64,000 nucleotides of DNA from Callorhinus ursinus (lineage: Eukaryota > Chordata > Mammalia > Carnivora > Otariidae): assembly GCF_003265705.1 (NCBI RefSeq), contig NW_020312968.1, positions 9,609,434 through 9,673,433 of the forward strand, in the 5' to 3' direction. The notes under the pieces were generated by a model. That model searched no databases. It was not told the DNA's origin and worked only from the letters and a program-made list of their open reading frames with translations. This document shows, one piece after another, positions 20,561-32,593 of this stretch. Each line of letters starts with the position of its first letter. Position 1 is the stretch's first letter. The translations under genes and the position numbers were made by a program.

Positions 20561-22640
20561 CAAACACACGCACATGCACTCAGCTCCCACTCATGGCCTC
20601 CTCTGAGCTCCCTTCCAGAAACCACCCTTTTTAATAGAGAACCACCTTGGCAGGAGCTGGGATTTGGCGCCATCTGGTGGCACAACACGAGAAACGCCTA
20701 ATCCAGACAAGCACCTGCAAGGGCACATTGCGGGTGAGTGAATGAGGAATCTTAGCCACCGGTCGCAGCCCCTTCTTTTCCAGACAAGGAATAGAACTTG
20801 CTGGAAGCCACACAGTGAGTAGTCCGCTCAAGCCTCACTCCCTGGCAGCTGCTGACGGAAGGAGGAAGGGTCCTTATCTTCAAACTACCCAGGCCTGGAT
20901 TGCCTGGAGACCCTCCTGGCAGCACCGTGACCTCAGCCTGGGGCCACCTGCGGAGTCTTTGTGAGAGCTGAGCTAACTGCCAGTTCCCGTCCCTTCTGCG
21001 AGGCTGGAGAGCTGAGGGCGCCACTGTGAGAGGTGGGAAGCACAGCCTCGTTGCCACCTGCCCCCCACCCCCACCCCGAGCCCACCGCACGTTCTGCTCC
21101 CGTCGGGGATCTTACCAGCAGCCTAACTACATCACCGCTCTTTCCCCTCCGCTAAATAGTCTCTGATGGACAAGGGCCAAATTTTTCTCAGCCTTCTAGT
21201 CATGGTGGCTTATAATTAGATGAGTCACAGACAGGGGATTCAAAGTACAGCTCTGTGTTAGACTAATCATATTCTCGCTGTGCAATCCTGGGCAAGTTCA
21301 TTAACCAACCTGAGCAACTATTTCTTCAGTGGTCAAATAGGCACAGCTTGTCCCCGTTAAGATGAAAGATTCTGCCCTTGAGGCATCCCACATGCACGAC
21401 AGACGCGGTCGTGGTGTGCAGAGCACAGAACTAGGCCCGGAGGGGGGCTGTTAGGGAGCTCTTCTCAGAGGAGGGGGTGTCTCTGCAGGGTTTTGAAGGT
21501 GCTGTAGGAGTTTTCCAGGTGCCATGGCTAGGGAGAGCGTTCCATGCAGAGGCATAGGGACCTGGAAGAACGTGACGAGAGGATCCAACAGCACTTGGTG
21601 CTCTGGAAAAAGAGGGTGCTGGCCTTCCACCACGTCAACTTAGCTAAAGTCGAACTTAGTTTCTCCAGAATTCGCTTCCCTGTAGGATTCCAAATTAGGG
21701 TTGTTCACAAGAAAAGTTTGAGTGACATTTGGATGGCAGACACAAACATCGGCCAAAACGCCCTGAAGGTCAGCTCAGAGCTGGGTGCTGTTGTGGCTCA
21801 CACAGCGTCCTGGGCCGCAGGTGCCCGCTGCTGGCTCAGGCAGAGCCCGTCCAGCAGCCCCTCCATTTCTCCATCGGCTCCTGGGACCTGGACTACGTAC
21901 GTGTGCAGCCGGCTCCGCTGGCAGGCCAGCACGTCCCTGAGATGGGAGGTGGTGGGTGACAGACCCAGTGCCACTCTGAGCCCACGGTTTCCGGCCTCTT
22001 GTTGCCCACAGCCCCGTGCACATCCACTTCTCTTTACAACAGCCAGCCCTGCCGACCCAGAGGCGCAGCCCTCCCTGGACTGCTTCACCGGCTCCCACAG
22101 CCACATGGGGTCGAATCCCTACAGTAAATGCCATGCATCACTCAGAGCGACCAAACCCAAACAGACAGAGAAGGAAATGGGAGTGGAGAGGCTCCGTCTG
22201 GGGCTGATCAGAGAACGTTCCAGAAGGCCTGCTCAACTGCTTCAACTTTGTGCCCCTCCAGGCCCTTCCAGCTGAGAATACACAGCTCCTGGGGGCCGCC
22301 CCCACTCCTGAATTTTGTAAGACGGAGTCAGTAGACGTGAGAACGTTTCCAGCTCCACAAGGAGATGGCTCTCATGGAGAGCCGCTGCGGTACAGGAGAA
22401 ACTAATCCAGCACCGGGGGTCCGTGGAGGGCATGGCCGTGAACTGCTGCCTCCCCATCCCTGGGCACGCCTGCTCCTCACGGCAATCAGCCAGAGCATCC
22501 CCATTTTGCTGTCAGGAAATGAGGCTCAGAACTCAGGAGGAGACTCAGCCCAAAGACACACAGCTGCACAATAGTACAGGGTGTCCCCAATCCCGGGGGT
22601 TAGGGACGGAACTTCCACAGCCCCAGCCACATCACAAGAG
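20560..22640. other. Intergenic DNA with old repeat fragments
   Basis: Weak MIR or L2 traces: about 20770-20850 (MIR, minus), 21225-21345 (MIR, plus; TGTGCAATCCTGGGCAAGTTCATTAACC region), 21440-21620 (L2, minus) and 22478-22600 (MIR, minus). The rest is single-copy. A 243-codon plus-strand frame at 21544-22275 begins inside the L2 trace and has no recognisable domain. Confidence 0.5.
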
Positions 22641-25600
22641 AAAACCAAAAGGAAAGTAGGGTGACAGGAGGGGGGGTCCTTATCTTCAAAGGAAGGTGGG
22701 GCAGCAGAGCGACTGTCTCCCCTATGCCCCCAAACTCACTCCTCATCTTGTCGCCAGACCGGCTGGAGCTCCTGGCCTGCCAGGAACAGGGAAGGGTGAG
22801 GAAGCTTTGGCTGCTCATGGCCTCCAAGGGCCCTAAAGACCTCCCAATGCCATGGGGCTGCAGAGGACACCACGCAACTGGCTTTCACCCTGGAGGCCTG
22901 GCGCTGCCCCCCCCCGCCGGACACCCTGGGGGGACAGGTGTGCCCTGGGTGCAGGGTGCCTCTGGCCATGCGTGCTGCAGCTGGCTTGCCATCACTCTCG
23001 AGGACCCACGGTTCAATTTTCAGAATTTTGTTAAACAGTCATAATTAAAATGAGCTCATTGAAAAACAAAGGCAATAAATAATCAAAACTCAATCACTAT
23101 TTTCCTCACTACATTTCACAATGAATCCACGCTCTTCTGCTTTCCCATCACCTGTACGATGGAAACACCAGTTGCTATGCAGGAGCCCCTCTCTTCCTAA
23201 CGGATCTCTGTAATGTCACACCGAGAGCTGGCCGTCGGCCATGGTGGGAGCATTTTCATGCCAGATAGAAGCAAACTCGACTTACCGTTTTGTCGATTGT
23301 CCAGAGTTAAGAAAGTGGTGGAGAAAATGCAAGTACAAATTAAACTGGAATTTTCCTGTCTGTAGCCACCAAGCAGTGACTCGCATGGAAACAAAAGGAG
23401 TCTTTCCACACCCAACCAACCATTCACCAATTCAGCCAAGTCATCCCTCACCTCTTCGGTGAACGGGGACCTTCTGACACATGCCTTGGTCATTTCACTT
23501 TTGCTTACTCGTTAACATAAACAAAAACAGCTAACACTCATGTCAGAGCTACACTCATAGGTCAGTGATGTGAGTGGTGTGTTTGCGGACTCGGGCAGTA
23601 ACCAGGCATGGATCTGTGGTCTGGTTTGGTACACTACTCTTGGTGCTAGAGTGATAAAAACTGGTGAGGACGGAGTGTTTGAGAAATACCGAGTCCTACT
23701 GCAGTTATAGGGATATGGCGTTACATTAAAGATGGTTGCTGTTATTTATTATCTGTACATCGCGTGCTGCACATCCTTTATGCAAGTGGATTTATAATAT
23801 ACTTGGGGGGCAGGGAGGGGATGCGTTCTTCCCCCAGGGAGCTGGCTGTTAACCCCTTCCCAGCACGCCTGCTCTAGGCCAGCTCTTCAGTCGGTTTGGG
23901 CCATCCCCACGCTGACTTGTGGAGAGCAGGTCTGCAAATCTTTACTTAAAAACTAAACACTGTTCTCACGGCCCATTTTGGGAGCAAGCAGGTCAATGTG
24001 TGGAGTCTCGTTGGGTATTTGTCAGGGCACCAGGAGGCTCGGGGAGGGGAGGGATGCATGCCAGGTAACATCTGAGGGTCCCCTCGGGGCGTTGGACTCA
24101 GGGGGCTCAGAGCAGACTTCTGCCCAGCTCCCAGCTCCCCGAAGTGTGCAACTGCAGGACGGGACACGGTTCACCGTCACCAGTGCAAACCAACCTTCTT
24201 ATCCATCTCCCTCCCTCCCGTCTTCACTGGAAATCCTCCCTTTTCTCCCAGGAGCTTCACTTACAAACGAAACACTCCCCACCCACCAGGGTTTGAGGCA
24301 CGCCGGCCAGGCCCCCTAACTGTCCTCGTGAGACTTACATTCCTCGAGCTCGTATCCTGTCGCCGCGCAGCAATATCACAAAGCGGACACCACCTTCATT
24401 TTACCGGTAACGACACTGACCTCGCATGTGGTAGGAGTCTGCCCCGGGGACCAGACGGTGATCCCCACTCAAGGCCGCCTTGAGCTTGCCCGGCTCCGTA
24501 GCGCCTTCCCCTCCGCCTGTAGGAGCACGCGGTCAGCGGTGTGGCCTGCACGTACCCAGGTCCCTGCGGCACCAAGCAGGACGCACAGCCACGGCCATAT
24601 GCATGTGTCGTGTGACGTGGCCGCAGAGCGGGCCACGGCGTGGGCTCAGCTTCCCTCGCCACCTGGATCCCAGCAGCACGGAGGCCTTTGCTAACTTTCT
24701 GCATGTGGTTGTGCGTCAGCGCCCTCACCGGAACCACGGAGACACTAACTGAACTCACCTGGGAGGCCGGCTGCAAAGAGTAGAAGAGATGAGGCCGAGA
24801 GGTACTTAGACTGGCTCCTGGCGGGGTAGGTGCTCCGTGGGTGTTAGCTGTGCTGATCCTAGGAGTGTCTCGGTGACGGACATCGGAGTCCGGTGGTCCC
24901 GGAAGAATACCCCGAAGAGCCCTGCTTGAAGGGGGGCCAGGTGTCCCGATGGTGCGCTCGGCTCTGCAGGCCTTCCCCAGCCCCGGCCCATCTGTGATAG
25001 TCTACAGCCACCTGCTGGGCCATATGGGAACAGAGGAACTCACTCACTAAACTCGGGATCCTGCTCCTCCAGGGAAATGCCTCTGAGGGCCGGCATGGCG
25101 TAGATTCACTCCCCATAAATCCAGAGATTGTTCGGGGACTACGCTATCCAAATTTCTCCTTAGTAAAAAAGAAGCTAGTCTGTTGGTGTTCCCTTGGTGA
25201 GGATGGGGGCTGGGATAAACCTTTCCCATTTTACTGCTTGGCTCAAGTGACTTGCATAAAAAAAAAAACATTTGTTGGAGAGAGGATATCAGACTGGGGC
25301 TTGCAGGTGGGAGAGGGGATCCACGGACTCCATCCCAAGTTCCAGAACCTTCCATCCTATGCAGTAGCTCTCACTGGCCAGGGCTCCAGTGCTCCCCGCC
25401 AATCTGGCCAGGAGGTGGTGTGTTTCCTGGGCTGGGACTCCACAGCTTTGGACACCAGCTGAGCCCCAAGCACAGCTCCCCCTGGGGAGGTGGTGACGTC
25501 AGCCTGGAGGCGGCTTCTCAGTGGAACGTGGATATTGATGCCCAGAGTCCTCCAGCAGGAATGGCCAATGCCCACCATTCCCCAACTGGAATGAGACCTG

Positions 25601-25850
25601 CAAGCGCCATGGAGCGTCCAGGGCACCACCCGTACCCCAGACGGCACTCTCAGGCACCCTCAGAGGGCTGAGAACCAGTGACCCCATCCATCCCCCCTTT
25701 TCTCAGAGTCCTTGCTTCCGGGACCCACTGCCACCCCCAGTCTCTGAGCCACAAAGACAGCGATGTTGTTCCTGAAAACAAACCAACCAACAAATAAATC
25801 ATGTGGAAATGGAATTCTTAAAAATGGACTCTTTAAATGAACCAAGAGAA
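22641..25850. other. Single-copy intergenic DNA
   Basis: No SINE, LINE or gene recognised over about 3.2 kb. It is GC-rich at 24000-25700, with one A12 run near 25258. Could hold regulatory sequence; nothing specific can be supported. Confidence 0.5.
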
Positions 25851-25853
25851 TTT

Positions 25854-25908
25854 ACAATTGTAAGAAGTCTTACAATTGTTAGAGGGCGTTAGCCCTCTAG
25901 CTAACGCC
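25854..25908. repeat. Cluster of three perfect inverted repeats
   Basis: ACAATTGTAAGA (25854-25865) and its complement TCTTACAATTGT (25868-25879), spacer AG. TAGAGGGC (25880-25887) and GCCCTCTA (25892-25899), loop GTTA. GGCGTTAG (25885-25892) and CTAACGCC (25901-25908), loop 8. The last two share bases, so only one can form at a time. Confidence 0.9.
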
Positions 25909-25984
25909 TTTTACTGAACAATGGCAAATCTGATGATCTTTAGAGTAAATGGAACATTGGGGTTCTTTATTTATATTTAGATTA

Positions 25985-26540
25985 CAGTGATTCAGTCAGC
26001 AAGCATTTGCTTAGTATTAAGACTGTGCGAGGAGCTGGGGAGACCGCAGTGAACAAAAGAAAACCTCTGCCCTCCTGCAATTTATACTCTAATGGCAGAG
26101 ACAAAAACCAAGCAAATTAAATATAAATATATAGTCACGTTAAGTTATGTTGTGTGCTAGGGATAAATATTAAGCAATGGAAGGATGGGAGTGCCAGAGG
26201 ATTGCAGTTTGGGAGAGGGTGGCCAGAAAAGGCCTCCCTGAGAGGGGAACAGGTGAGTGGGCAAAACTCAAGAGTCTTCAGAAAGCAATCCAGGCACGGA
26301 GACGGCAGGTGCAAAGGCCCTGGGGCATGTTCAGAAACAGTGAGGCAGCCAGAGCAAAGGGTGGAAGGAAGGCAGAGGGTAAGACCACCCAGTCAGAAAT
26401 AATCCTAGGGTAGGTATGTGTGGCCCTGTAAGGGACTCAAAGGATTCTGGCTTTTATTCTGAGCCAGATGGGAGTCATTGAAGGGTTTTGAGCACAGGGA
26501 GAAATTGATCCGAATTATATTTTAATCAGATTGCTCTGGC
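25985..26540 (-). mobile_element. LINE-2 3' region, antisense
   Basis: Clear L2 in reverse: CAAGCATTTGCTTAGTATTAAG..., GAGCTGGGGAGACCGCAGTGAAC, AAGGCCTCCCTGAGAGG, GCAAAGGCCCTGGGGCATG, GATGGGAGTCATTGAAGGG. About 550 bp; edges approximate. Confidence 0.75.
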
Positions 26541-27860
26541 TGCTGCCAAATACATCTCTTTGACTCTTACCTCTCCCTTTCTCCCATATCCCGTTAGCCC
26601 AAAAGTTCTGCCAGTCCTGCCTCCAGAGTACTTAATCCTCCAAATTGGGTTCTTCAGGCCACCCTTCTCGATCCTGGTAGCCCTTATTTAAAATCAATGT
26701 GTAATCTTTATAGATAAGCAATTTTTCTGATTACAAAAGTAATGCATATTCCTGTGAAAATTTTCAAAAATTTTAAAAGGTAGAGAAAGGAAAACGTCAA
26801 TCACATATAATCTCAGTACCTAGAGAGCAATGTGAACATTTTACTATGTTTCCATTCGGCCTGTGCATTAGGTGCCCTGCTATATTTCCTAGATCTGTTT
26901 TGTTTTTTTTTTTTTACTTCACATTATATCGTAAACTCTTCCCCCATGTCATTAAGAATTTCTTTGAAAACATTTTTCACTGGTTCCACATTATTCTATC
27001 ACATACATCACCAAAAAATTCTAATGCAAGAAAATGTAACGAGTCCACTTGCTGGATATTAGGCTACTTTCAATTTTTTCTCGCTGTTTCTCAATTGTAC
27101 TGCAATCATTATCTTTGTTCTTAAATCCTCCTCTGCTAGTATTCGCAATAACATCTCAACGGGAGTCCGTATTTCCAGCTTTTTCCACACCAACCCATGC
27201 TGGATGGGGCCTGCGGGCTCCTTCCAGGGCTCCCGTCAAATCCGATCACCTCAGCCTGGAATTCCAGGGTCTCTGCAAGCCTGCTTATAACTCTCATCCA
27301 GCCTCAGCTCCTGCAACTCCTCCCTGCTTCTGGAACCAACTGTCCTCCAAACACAGCTTCTGCCTCCAGTAGGACGTCGTCCTTCATCTGCAACACCGGC
27401 CACCCCGTTCCTGCCTGTGGAAATCCCCTGAGGTCCTCTGTGTCCCTGCCCCGTGTGACGGGGCTCGCCGCCCTGTGACACCTCCAGCACTTTTACATCA
27501 TGCAGCCCAGAATGCCCTAATGTGTCTTTTAGCTGCTTCTCTGCCCTGCTATCCTGGGAGTGCCATATGTGGGTGGGCACTGTGTCCGTCCTGCTCACCT
27601 CTGCACCCATAATGCCTAGCACAGTGCCTGGCCCGTGGCCTACAGCACACGGTGCAGTCACAGAATGGTCACCCATTGACTTTAAGCTTGCAAAAGCAGC
27701 AGGAACTTCGTTGTTAGGTCGGCGGCATCACCTCCTGCACATGAGCGGTGGCTTCAGGAGCCACATCTGCAACTGACCACGTCTCATGACTTCTACTGCG
27801 TCCTCCTTAGAACAAGCCACCCCCGTCACCATGACATGGATGATTGCAGCGGCCCCCTGT
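26541..27860. other. Intergenic, mixed old-repeat and single-copy DNA
   Basis: An AT-rich part (26690-27130) resembles an ancient interspersed repeat. The following GC-richer part may contain another L2 trace near 27340-27620. No gene seen. Confidence 0.4.
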
Positions 27861-27869
27861 CCCGTGTTC

Positions 27870-28510
27870 TCTCTTCTCTCTTCCTGCCCCTCCGCCCAGC
27901 AGCCAGAGTGAACCCCTTAGCATGGCAAAAATCACATGAATCCCCCGGCACAGCTCCTCTTAAATGGGTCCCCCACCCCACTTAGTCTAAAGACAAGGAC
28001 CCTGGCCACTTCTCGATCTCTTTTGCCATCAGTCATTCCCATGGTTTCTCCATCCCGATGAGACTACCTCACAAACACCAAGATCACCCCTGCCCCAGGG
28101 CCTTTGCCCTTGCTGTGCCCTCTCCCAGTGGCCACATGGCTCATCTCGTCTCAGTCAGGTCTCTGCTGAAATGTCACCTCAGCCAAGAAGAGGATTTCTC
28201 GGAGCACGTCCTCTGAGACAATGCAGCAGGATCTAATCTGTTTGCCCTGTCTGGGGCAGCAACACCTGTCACCTCCTATCCTTTCATTGTGCTTTATTTC
28301 TCTCCATGGTCCTTACTACCATCGCTATTATTTTAGTCATCTCTTTCTGTATTATCTGGCTCCTTGCACTCAAATATAAGCTCCGTGAGCACAAGGATGT
28401 CATGTGTTTTGTTCACTGCTCCGTCCCCAGCTCCCAGAACTGCACCCAACATTTAGTTGTCGCTTGATAAATATTTGCCGAGTGAGCACGTGAATGGATG
28501 CATGAATGAA
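27870..28510 (+). mobile_element. LINE-2 3' end
   Basis: Sense L2: GGGCCTTTGCCCTTGCTGTGCC region, AAATGTCACCTC, TTCATTGTGCTTTATTTC, AAGCTCCGTGAGCACAAGGA, TTTGTTCACTGCT, then TTGATAAATATTTGCCGAGTG at the 3' end. About 640 bp, well preserved for its age. Confidence 0.8.
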
Positions 28511-28679
28511 GGTGACCCCTTCTCTCTATCCCACGGGATGAGGAGGGGCTCAGATCTCCAGAAAAAGCTAGGAGTGGATTCTGGAGGGTGACCTCAGTCT
28601 AGGCAAAACCCCTGTGACAAGTCCTGTGGCAGAGCTAAATTCTGAAGTCTCCCTATACACACAATGGCAGTGTGGTGGT

Positions 28680-29185
28680 TTTAAAAATATGTCCACACCT
28701 TTTTAGATACATCTCCCTTCAAAAGGTGCAGCTTAATTCCCCTCCAAAGAGTGTGGGCTGGACTCACGGGCTCGCTTCTAACAAACAGAAATGGTGGAAT
28801 GTCACTTCCAAGGTATGATAGAAGAAGCCTACGGCTTCCTCTGAGGGGTCCCCCCAGTTTTCCTCTGTCTCTCAGAGCACACACACTGGGGGAAGCTGGC
28901 TGCCATGACGTGAGTATCCCCATGGACAGGTCTACACCGTAAGGAACTAAAGTCTCCAGCCAATAGCCAGGGATGAACGGAAGCCTGTCCACAGCCATGT
29001 GAGTGAGTCTGGAAGCAGATCCTGCAGTCCCACTTGAGTCTTCAGCTGGCAGCCGCCTCATGACTGACCCGAAACCAGAACCATCCAGCCAAGCCGCCCC
29101 CAGATTCCTGCCTCTCAGCGCCTGTGATGTCATATTTATTGTTTGAGGATCATTTGTTACACAGCAATAGATGACTGATACAGTC
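28680..29185 (+). mobile_element. Ancient interspersed repeat, family uncertain
   Basis: The 3' part (CCACAGCCATGTGAGTGAGTC, TGGAAGCAGATCCTGCAG, CAGAACCATCCAGCC, TTGTTACACAGCAATAGATGAC) matches a widespread mammalian repeat ending I recall but cannot name with certainty. A 200-codon minus-strand frame overlapping it has no meaning as a gene. Confidence 0.5.
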
Positions 29186-29330
29186 AGCGTGTTTTCTCCA
29201 ATTCCCTGCAGTAAGTAACCCTGCACCACTGGCGCTTGCCTTTCCAGGTGGCTTCCTGTAATACAAGCTCCTGAACTTGCCACTTGAGGGAGAAGGAGGG
29301 AGGAGCATGCCGCCAGTCCTCTCTGGGTGC

Positions 29331-29460
29331 CAACAATGTGGTGGGTGTAGTGAAAAGGACATAGTCTGCCGGGCTGGACTTGGCTAGATTTAATCTTGCC
29401 AACTGTGTGATCTGCAGCAAGTACTTTTCAGAGACTCCTTTTAGTCATTTATAAAATGGT
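29331..29460 (+). mobile_element. MIR SINE fragment
   Basis: MIR core features: GACTTGGCTAGATTTAATC, TGTGTGATCTGCAGCAAGT, then ATTTATAAAATGG. Diverged. Confidence 0.55.
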
Positions 29461-29663
29461 AATAGTAAAGCAATCAGGCATGTGGTAAAGATGATGGAGA
29501 TACATTCTGCCAGGCACTAAGCACAAGCTATGCACACCATTACCGTTCATTCTCTTTGCCATTCTTTTTTCTTGCTACTCACGTGTCAATGTCTTCGCTG
29601 ATGACTAACTCATCTAAAAATGTCAACCACAAAAATCATGTATAAATCCCAAGCCTTATTTTT

Positions 29664-29856
29664 ATTTTTATTTATTTATTTACTTATCTATTTATTTTTA
29701 GAGAGGAAGGTGGGGGAGGGGCAGAGGAAGAGAGAGAGAATTTTAAGCAGGCTCCACGCCCAGTGCAGAACCTGACGTGGAGCTCAGTCTCACAACCCTG
29801 AGATCATGACTTGAGCCCAAATCAAGAGCCAGAGACTGAGTCACCCAGGTGCCCCT
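29664..29856 (-). mobile_element. Older carnivore tRNA-Lys SINE, minus strand
   Basis: Diverged SINEC (GAGTCACCCAGGTGCCCCT at the right end) with a long degenerate ATTT tail at left. Target duplication CAAGCCTTATTTTT at 29650-29663 and 29857-29870. Confidence 0.88.
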
Positions 29857-30114
29857 CAAGCCTTATTTTTAAACAGAGGTGGATTTACTGTGAAGCTAGT
29901 GAAATTCAAGTACGATGGCCCCTCACTTACATGGGCCCCTTTCACAGTCTTGTACCTAGTTTCATATTCATAATTTTGTATTCTTTTTCCTAAAGAGGGG
30001 TCCCTAATCACAAGGAAAACATATCATACTCTATAGAATGCAAGGAAAGTAAGAAAAATCACTGCACTACCTACATTTGTCAATAAAAATAAAATAATAA
30101 AATGAATTCAATTT

Positions 30115-31420
30115 CCACCTCAAAACACTTTAAAAGAACAACAAAGTAAACCAAAAGAAAGCATAAAAATAATAAAGATAAAAGCAGAAATTAATGAGAA
30201 TAGAGAAACAGTAAATCAACAAGTAAAATCTTGTTTTTTAAAAAAGTTAACAAACTAAACAAATCATTTTCTACCTTGGTCAAGATAAATAGGAGCCAAC
30301 ACAAATGTACAAAATACAGGATGTCAAGGAGGAAATAACCACTGCAACAGAAGAAAAGTTTACAATTATAAGAGACAACTTCACAAAATGACTTTGCAAA
30401 TAGGGGCACCTGGGTGGCTCAGTCAGTTAAGCATGACCCTCAGGTCATGATCCCAGGGTCCTGGGATCAAGCCCCACATCGGGCTCCCTGCTCAGCAGGG
30501 AGCCTACTTCTCCCTCTCTTCCCCGCTCATGCTCTCTCTTGCTATCTCTCTTTCTCTCTCAAATAAATAAATAAAATCTTAAAAAAAAAAAGACTTCTTT
30601 GCAAATGAATCTGAAAAACTATGTGCAATGGATGATTTCCCAGGAAAATTAAAATTACCCAAATTGACCACCATTAGAGTTAGAAAATTTAAATAGACCC
30701 AATTTCATTGACGAAATGGAGAAATTTAGTAAGGAACTAAACTACACAAAAGCTTCAGACTTTCCACAGGAAAGTCTTCCATACCTTCAAAGACCAGATA
30801 ATCCAATGCTCTTAAAATATTCCACAGCACTGAGAAAGAAGGAAAACTTTTTAATTTGTTTTATGAAGCAAATATAATACTGATAGCTAAAGCAGAAGCA
30901 GTAGAGAGAAATATATATAGACCAGTATCATTCATAAATATCCCTGCAAAATTTCTAAATAAAATATTAGCAACAGTGAGTCTAACATTACATTAAGAAA
31001 ATAATACATCATGAATAAGTGGGATTTGTTCAAGTATGCAGTGTTGATTCACTATTACAAATCCATTAAAACCATAGTGCACATTGATAAATCTCAGTCC
31101 AAAAAATCATGATTAGCTCCACAAATCCTGAGAAAAATTCAATACCTCTTCACAGAAAGAAATAAAAAGAATACACTCAAAAACTTAGAGACTGTGGTAT
31201 GCTTTCTTAATACGATGGAATATATATAATTTCATCCTAAAGCTAGTATCTTATTTAATAGGAAAACATCGGAGGCATTTCCTCTAAGGTGGGGAACAAA
31301 GCAAGGATGTCCACTAATCTCCACTACGCTTTGACACTGTACTAGAGATATTAGCCAATGCAATTAGACAAGGGAAATCAAGTCGAGCCATAAGAACTAA
31401 TAAATTGTGAAGGTTATTGT
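30115..31420 (+). mobile_element. Ancient L1 ORF2 fragment (L1M/HAL1 type)
   Basis: A-rich plus-strand remnant whose segments echo L1 ORF2. An endonuclease-RT linker lies near 30115-30400, and an RT-like run at 30900-30975 (CCAGTATCATTCATAAATATCC, AAATTTCTAAATAAAATATTAGC). Many stops and indels. Split by the SINE at 30402-30591. Confidence 0.7.
30402..30591 (+). mobile_element. Carnivore tRNA-Lys SINE in ancient L1
   Basis: GGGGCACCTGGGTGGCTCAGT start, AAATAAATAAATAAAATCTT tail and an A run. Imperfect target duplication, GACTTTGCAAAT (30390-30401) versus GACTTCTTTGCAAAT (30592-30606), differing by a 3-bp CTT unit. Confidence 0.9.
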
Positions 31421-32356
31421 GAAGATCATCTGAACTAAGTTAATTCGACAGCTCTGGAAGGACTCCCAATAAATGTTAGCCATTAGTACCATTTTCAACT
31501 GATACTTTGGTGTTAATGCTACAATTGCTTAAGAGTTCCTGTGGCTTGTCTCCTTTACCTTCTTAGAGTTCCAGGCTGTGGCACTCCAGGGAAGAATAAA
31601 CTGTGATGACAGAAGGCAGAAGACATAGGTCAAGTTCTTTTATTTTGACATCTGCAGGTTGTGTGATCTTCAGCAAGTGAATTAACCTCTCTGGATGTTG
31701 GGCTCCTCCTCTATAAAATTAAGAGGCAAGCCTCTGTCCTTGACATCTCTGATATTGTGGTTTATAACTTATTATCAAAAACCCACTTACCTCCACCAAG
31801 CAGATACAGAAGCAGTGGGAGAAACAGCTCCTACCAAAAGCAAAAATAATTCCAGCAACTCTCCTTACTTGGATCCTTTCCTGCCTGATATGTGTCCCCA
31901 CTCCCACCATGAAATGCTCCATTGGATCCTTTCGAATTCATGCTCACTATCTAAAGACACTGTAAAGTTTCTATACACCTGGGACCTATGGCCCAGAGAG
32001 GAACCATGATTCACCCAAAAATCTGGCCCTAGCTCCTTTGTTAGGGCAAAACACAAAAGATCTTTCCAGCTATTGGAATGAAAAGAAGATTCCTGCCAGA
32101 CAGTGACATGCCTAAGGCCAAGGACAGAGTGTGGCAAGAGGTTCTCACTCAGAAGAGAAGGTACTCATCAGATTCTGACAAAGACTCTTTCTTTGGCCGA
32201 ACTTGAATTGGCTCCTCTGAGTCCTCTTTCTGACCAAGCTCCAACCTTGAGCTCTGTCCTTGGCCTGCTCAGTCTGGTTTTAACAGGAATCCTGCAGGGC
32301 CAGTTGAACAAAAATCCCCCCATGCTTGGTATCTGATCACCTTGGCCTGCCTCCAG
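31421..32356. other. Intergenic DNA with a MIR fragment
   Basis: A MIR-like match on the plus strand at about 31610-31725 (AAGTTCTTTTATTTTGACATC, TGTGTGATCTTCAGCAAGTG). The rest is unremarkable. Confidence 0.5.
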
Positions 32357-32372
32357 AAAAGCCCTAAGTGAG

Positions 32373-32577
32373 GGCGCCTGGGTGGCTCAGTTGGCTAAGC
32401 GACTGCCTTCGGCTCAGGTCACGATCCTGGAGTCCCGGGATCGAGTCCCGCATCGGGCTCCCTGCTCGGCGGGGAGCCTGCTTCTCCCTCTGACCTTCTT
32501 CCCTCTCCTGCTCTCTCTCTACCATTCTCTCTCTCTCTCTCTCTCTCTCAATAAATAAATAAAATCTTAAAAAAAAA
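32373..32577 (+). mobile_element. Carnivore tRNA-Lys SINE
   Basis: GGCGCCTGGGTGGCTCAGTTGG start, a CT microsatellite inside and an AATAAATAAATAAAATCTT tail. Perfect 16-bp target duplication AAAAGCCCTAAGTGAG at 32357-32372 and 32578-32593: a young insertion. Confidence 0.96.
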
Positions 32578-32593
32578 AAAAGCCCTAAGTGAG

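Noticed and set aside
21544..22275. 243-codon plus-strand open frame
   Set aside because: Begins inside an L2-like trace, has no recognisable domain, and lies in GC-rich DNA where long chance frames are common.
25885..25908. Hairpin followed by T-rich bases, resembling a bacterial terminator
   Set aside because: Context is mammalian intergenic DNA; kept only as an unexplained inverted-repeat cluster.
28681..29283. 200-codon minus-strand open frame
   Set aside because: Runs antisense through an ancient interspersed repeat; no domain or codon pattern.
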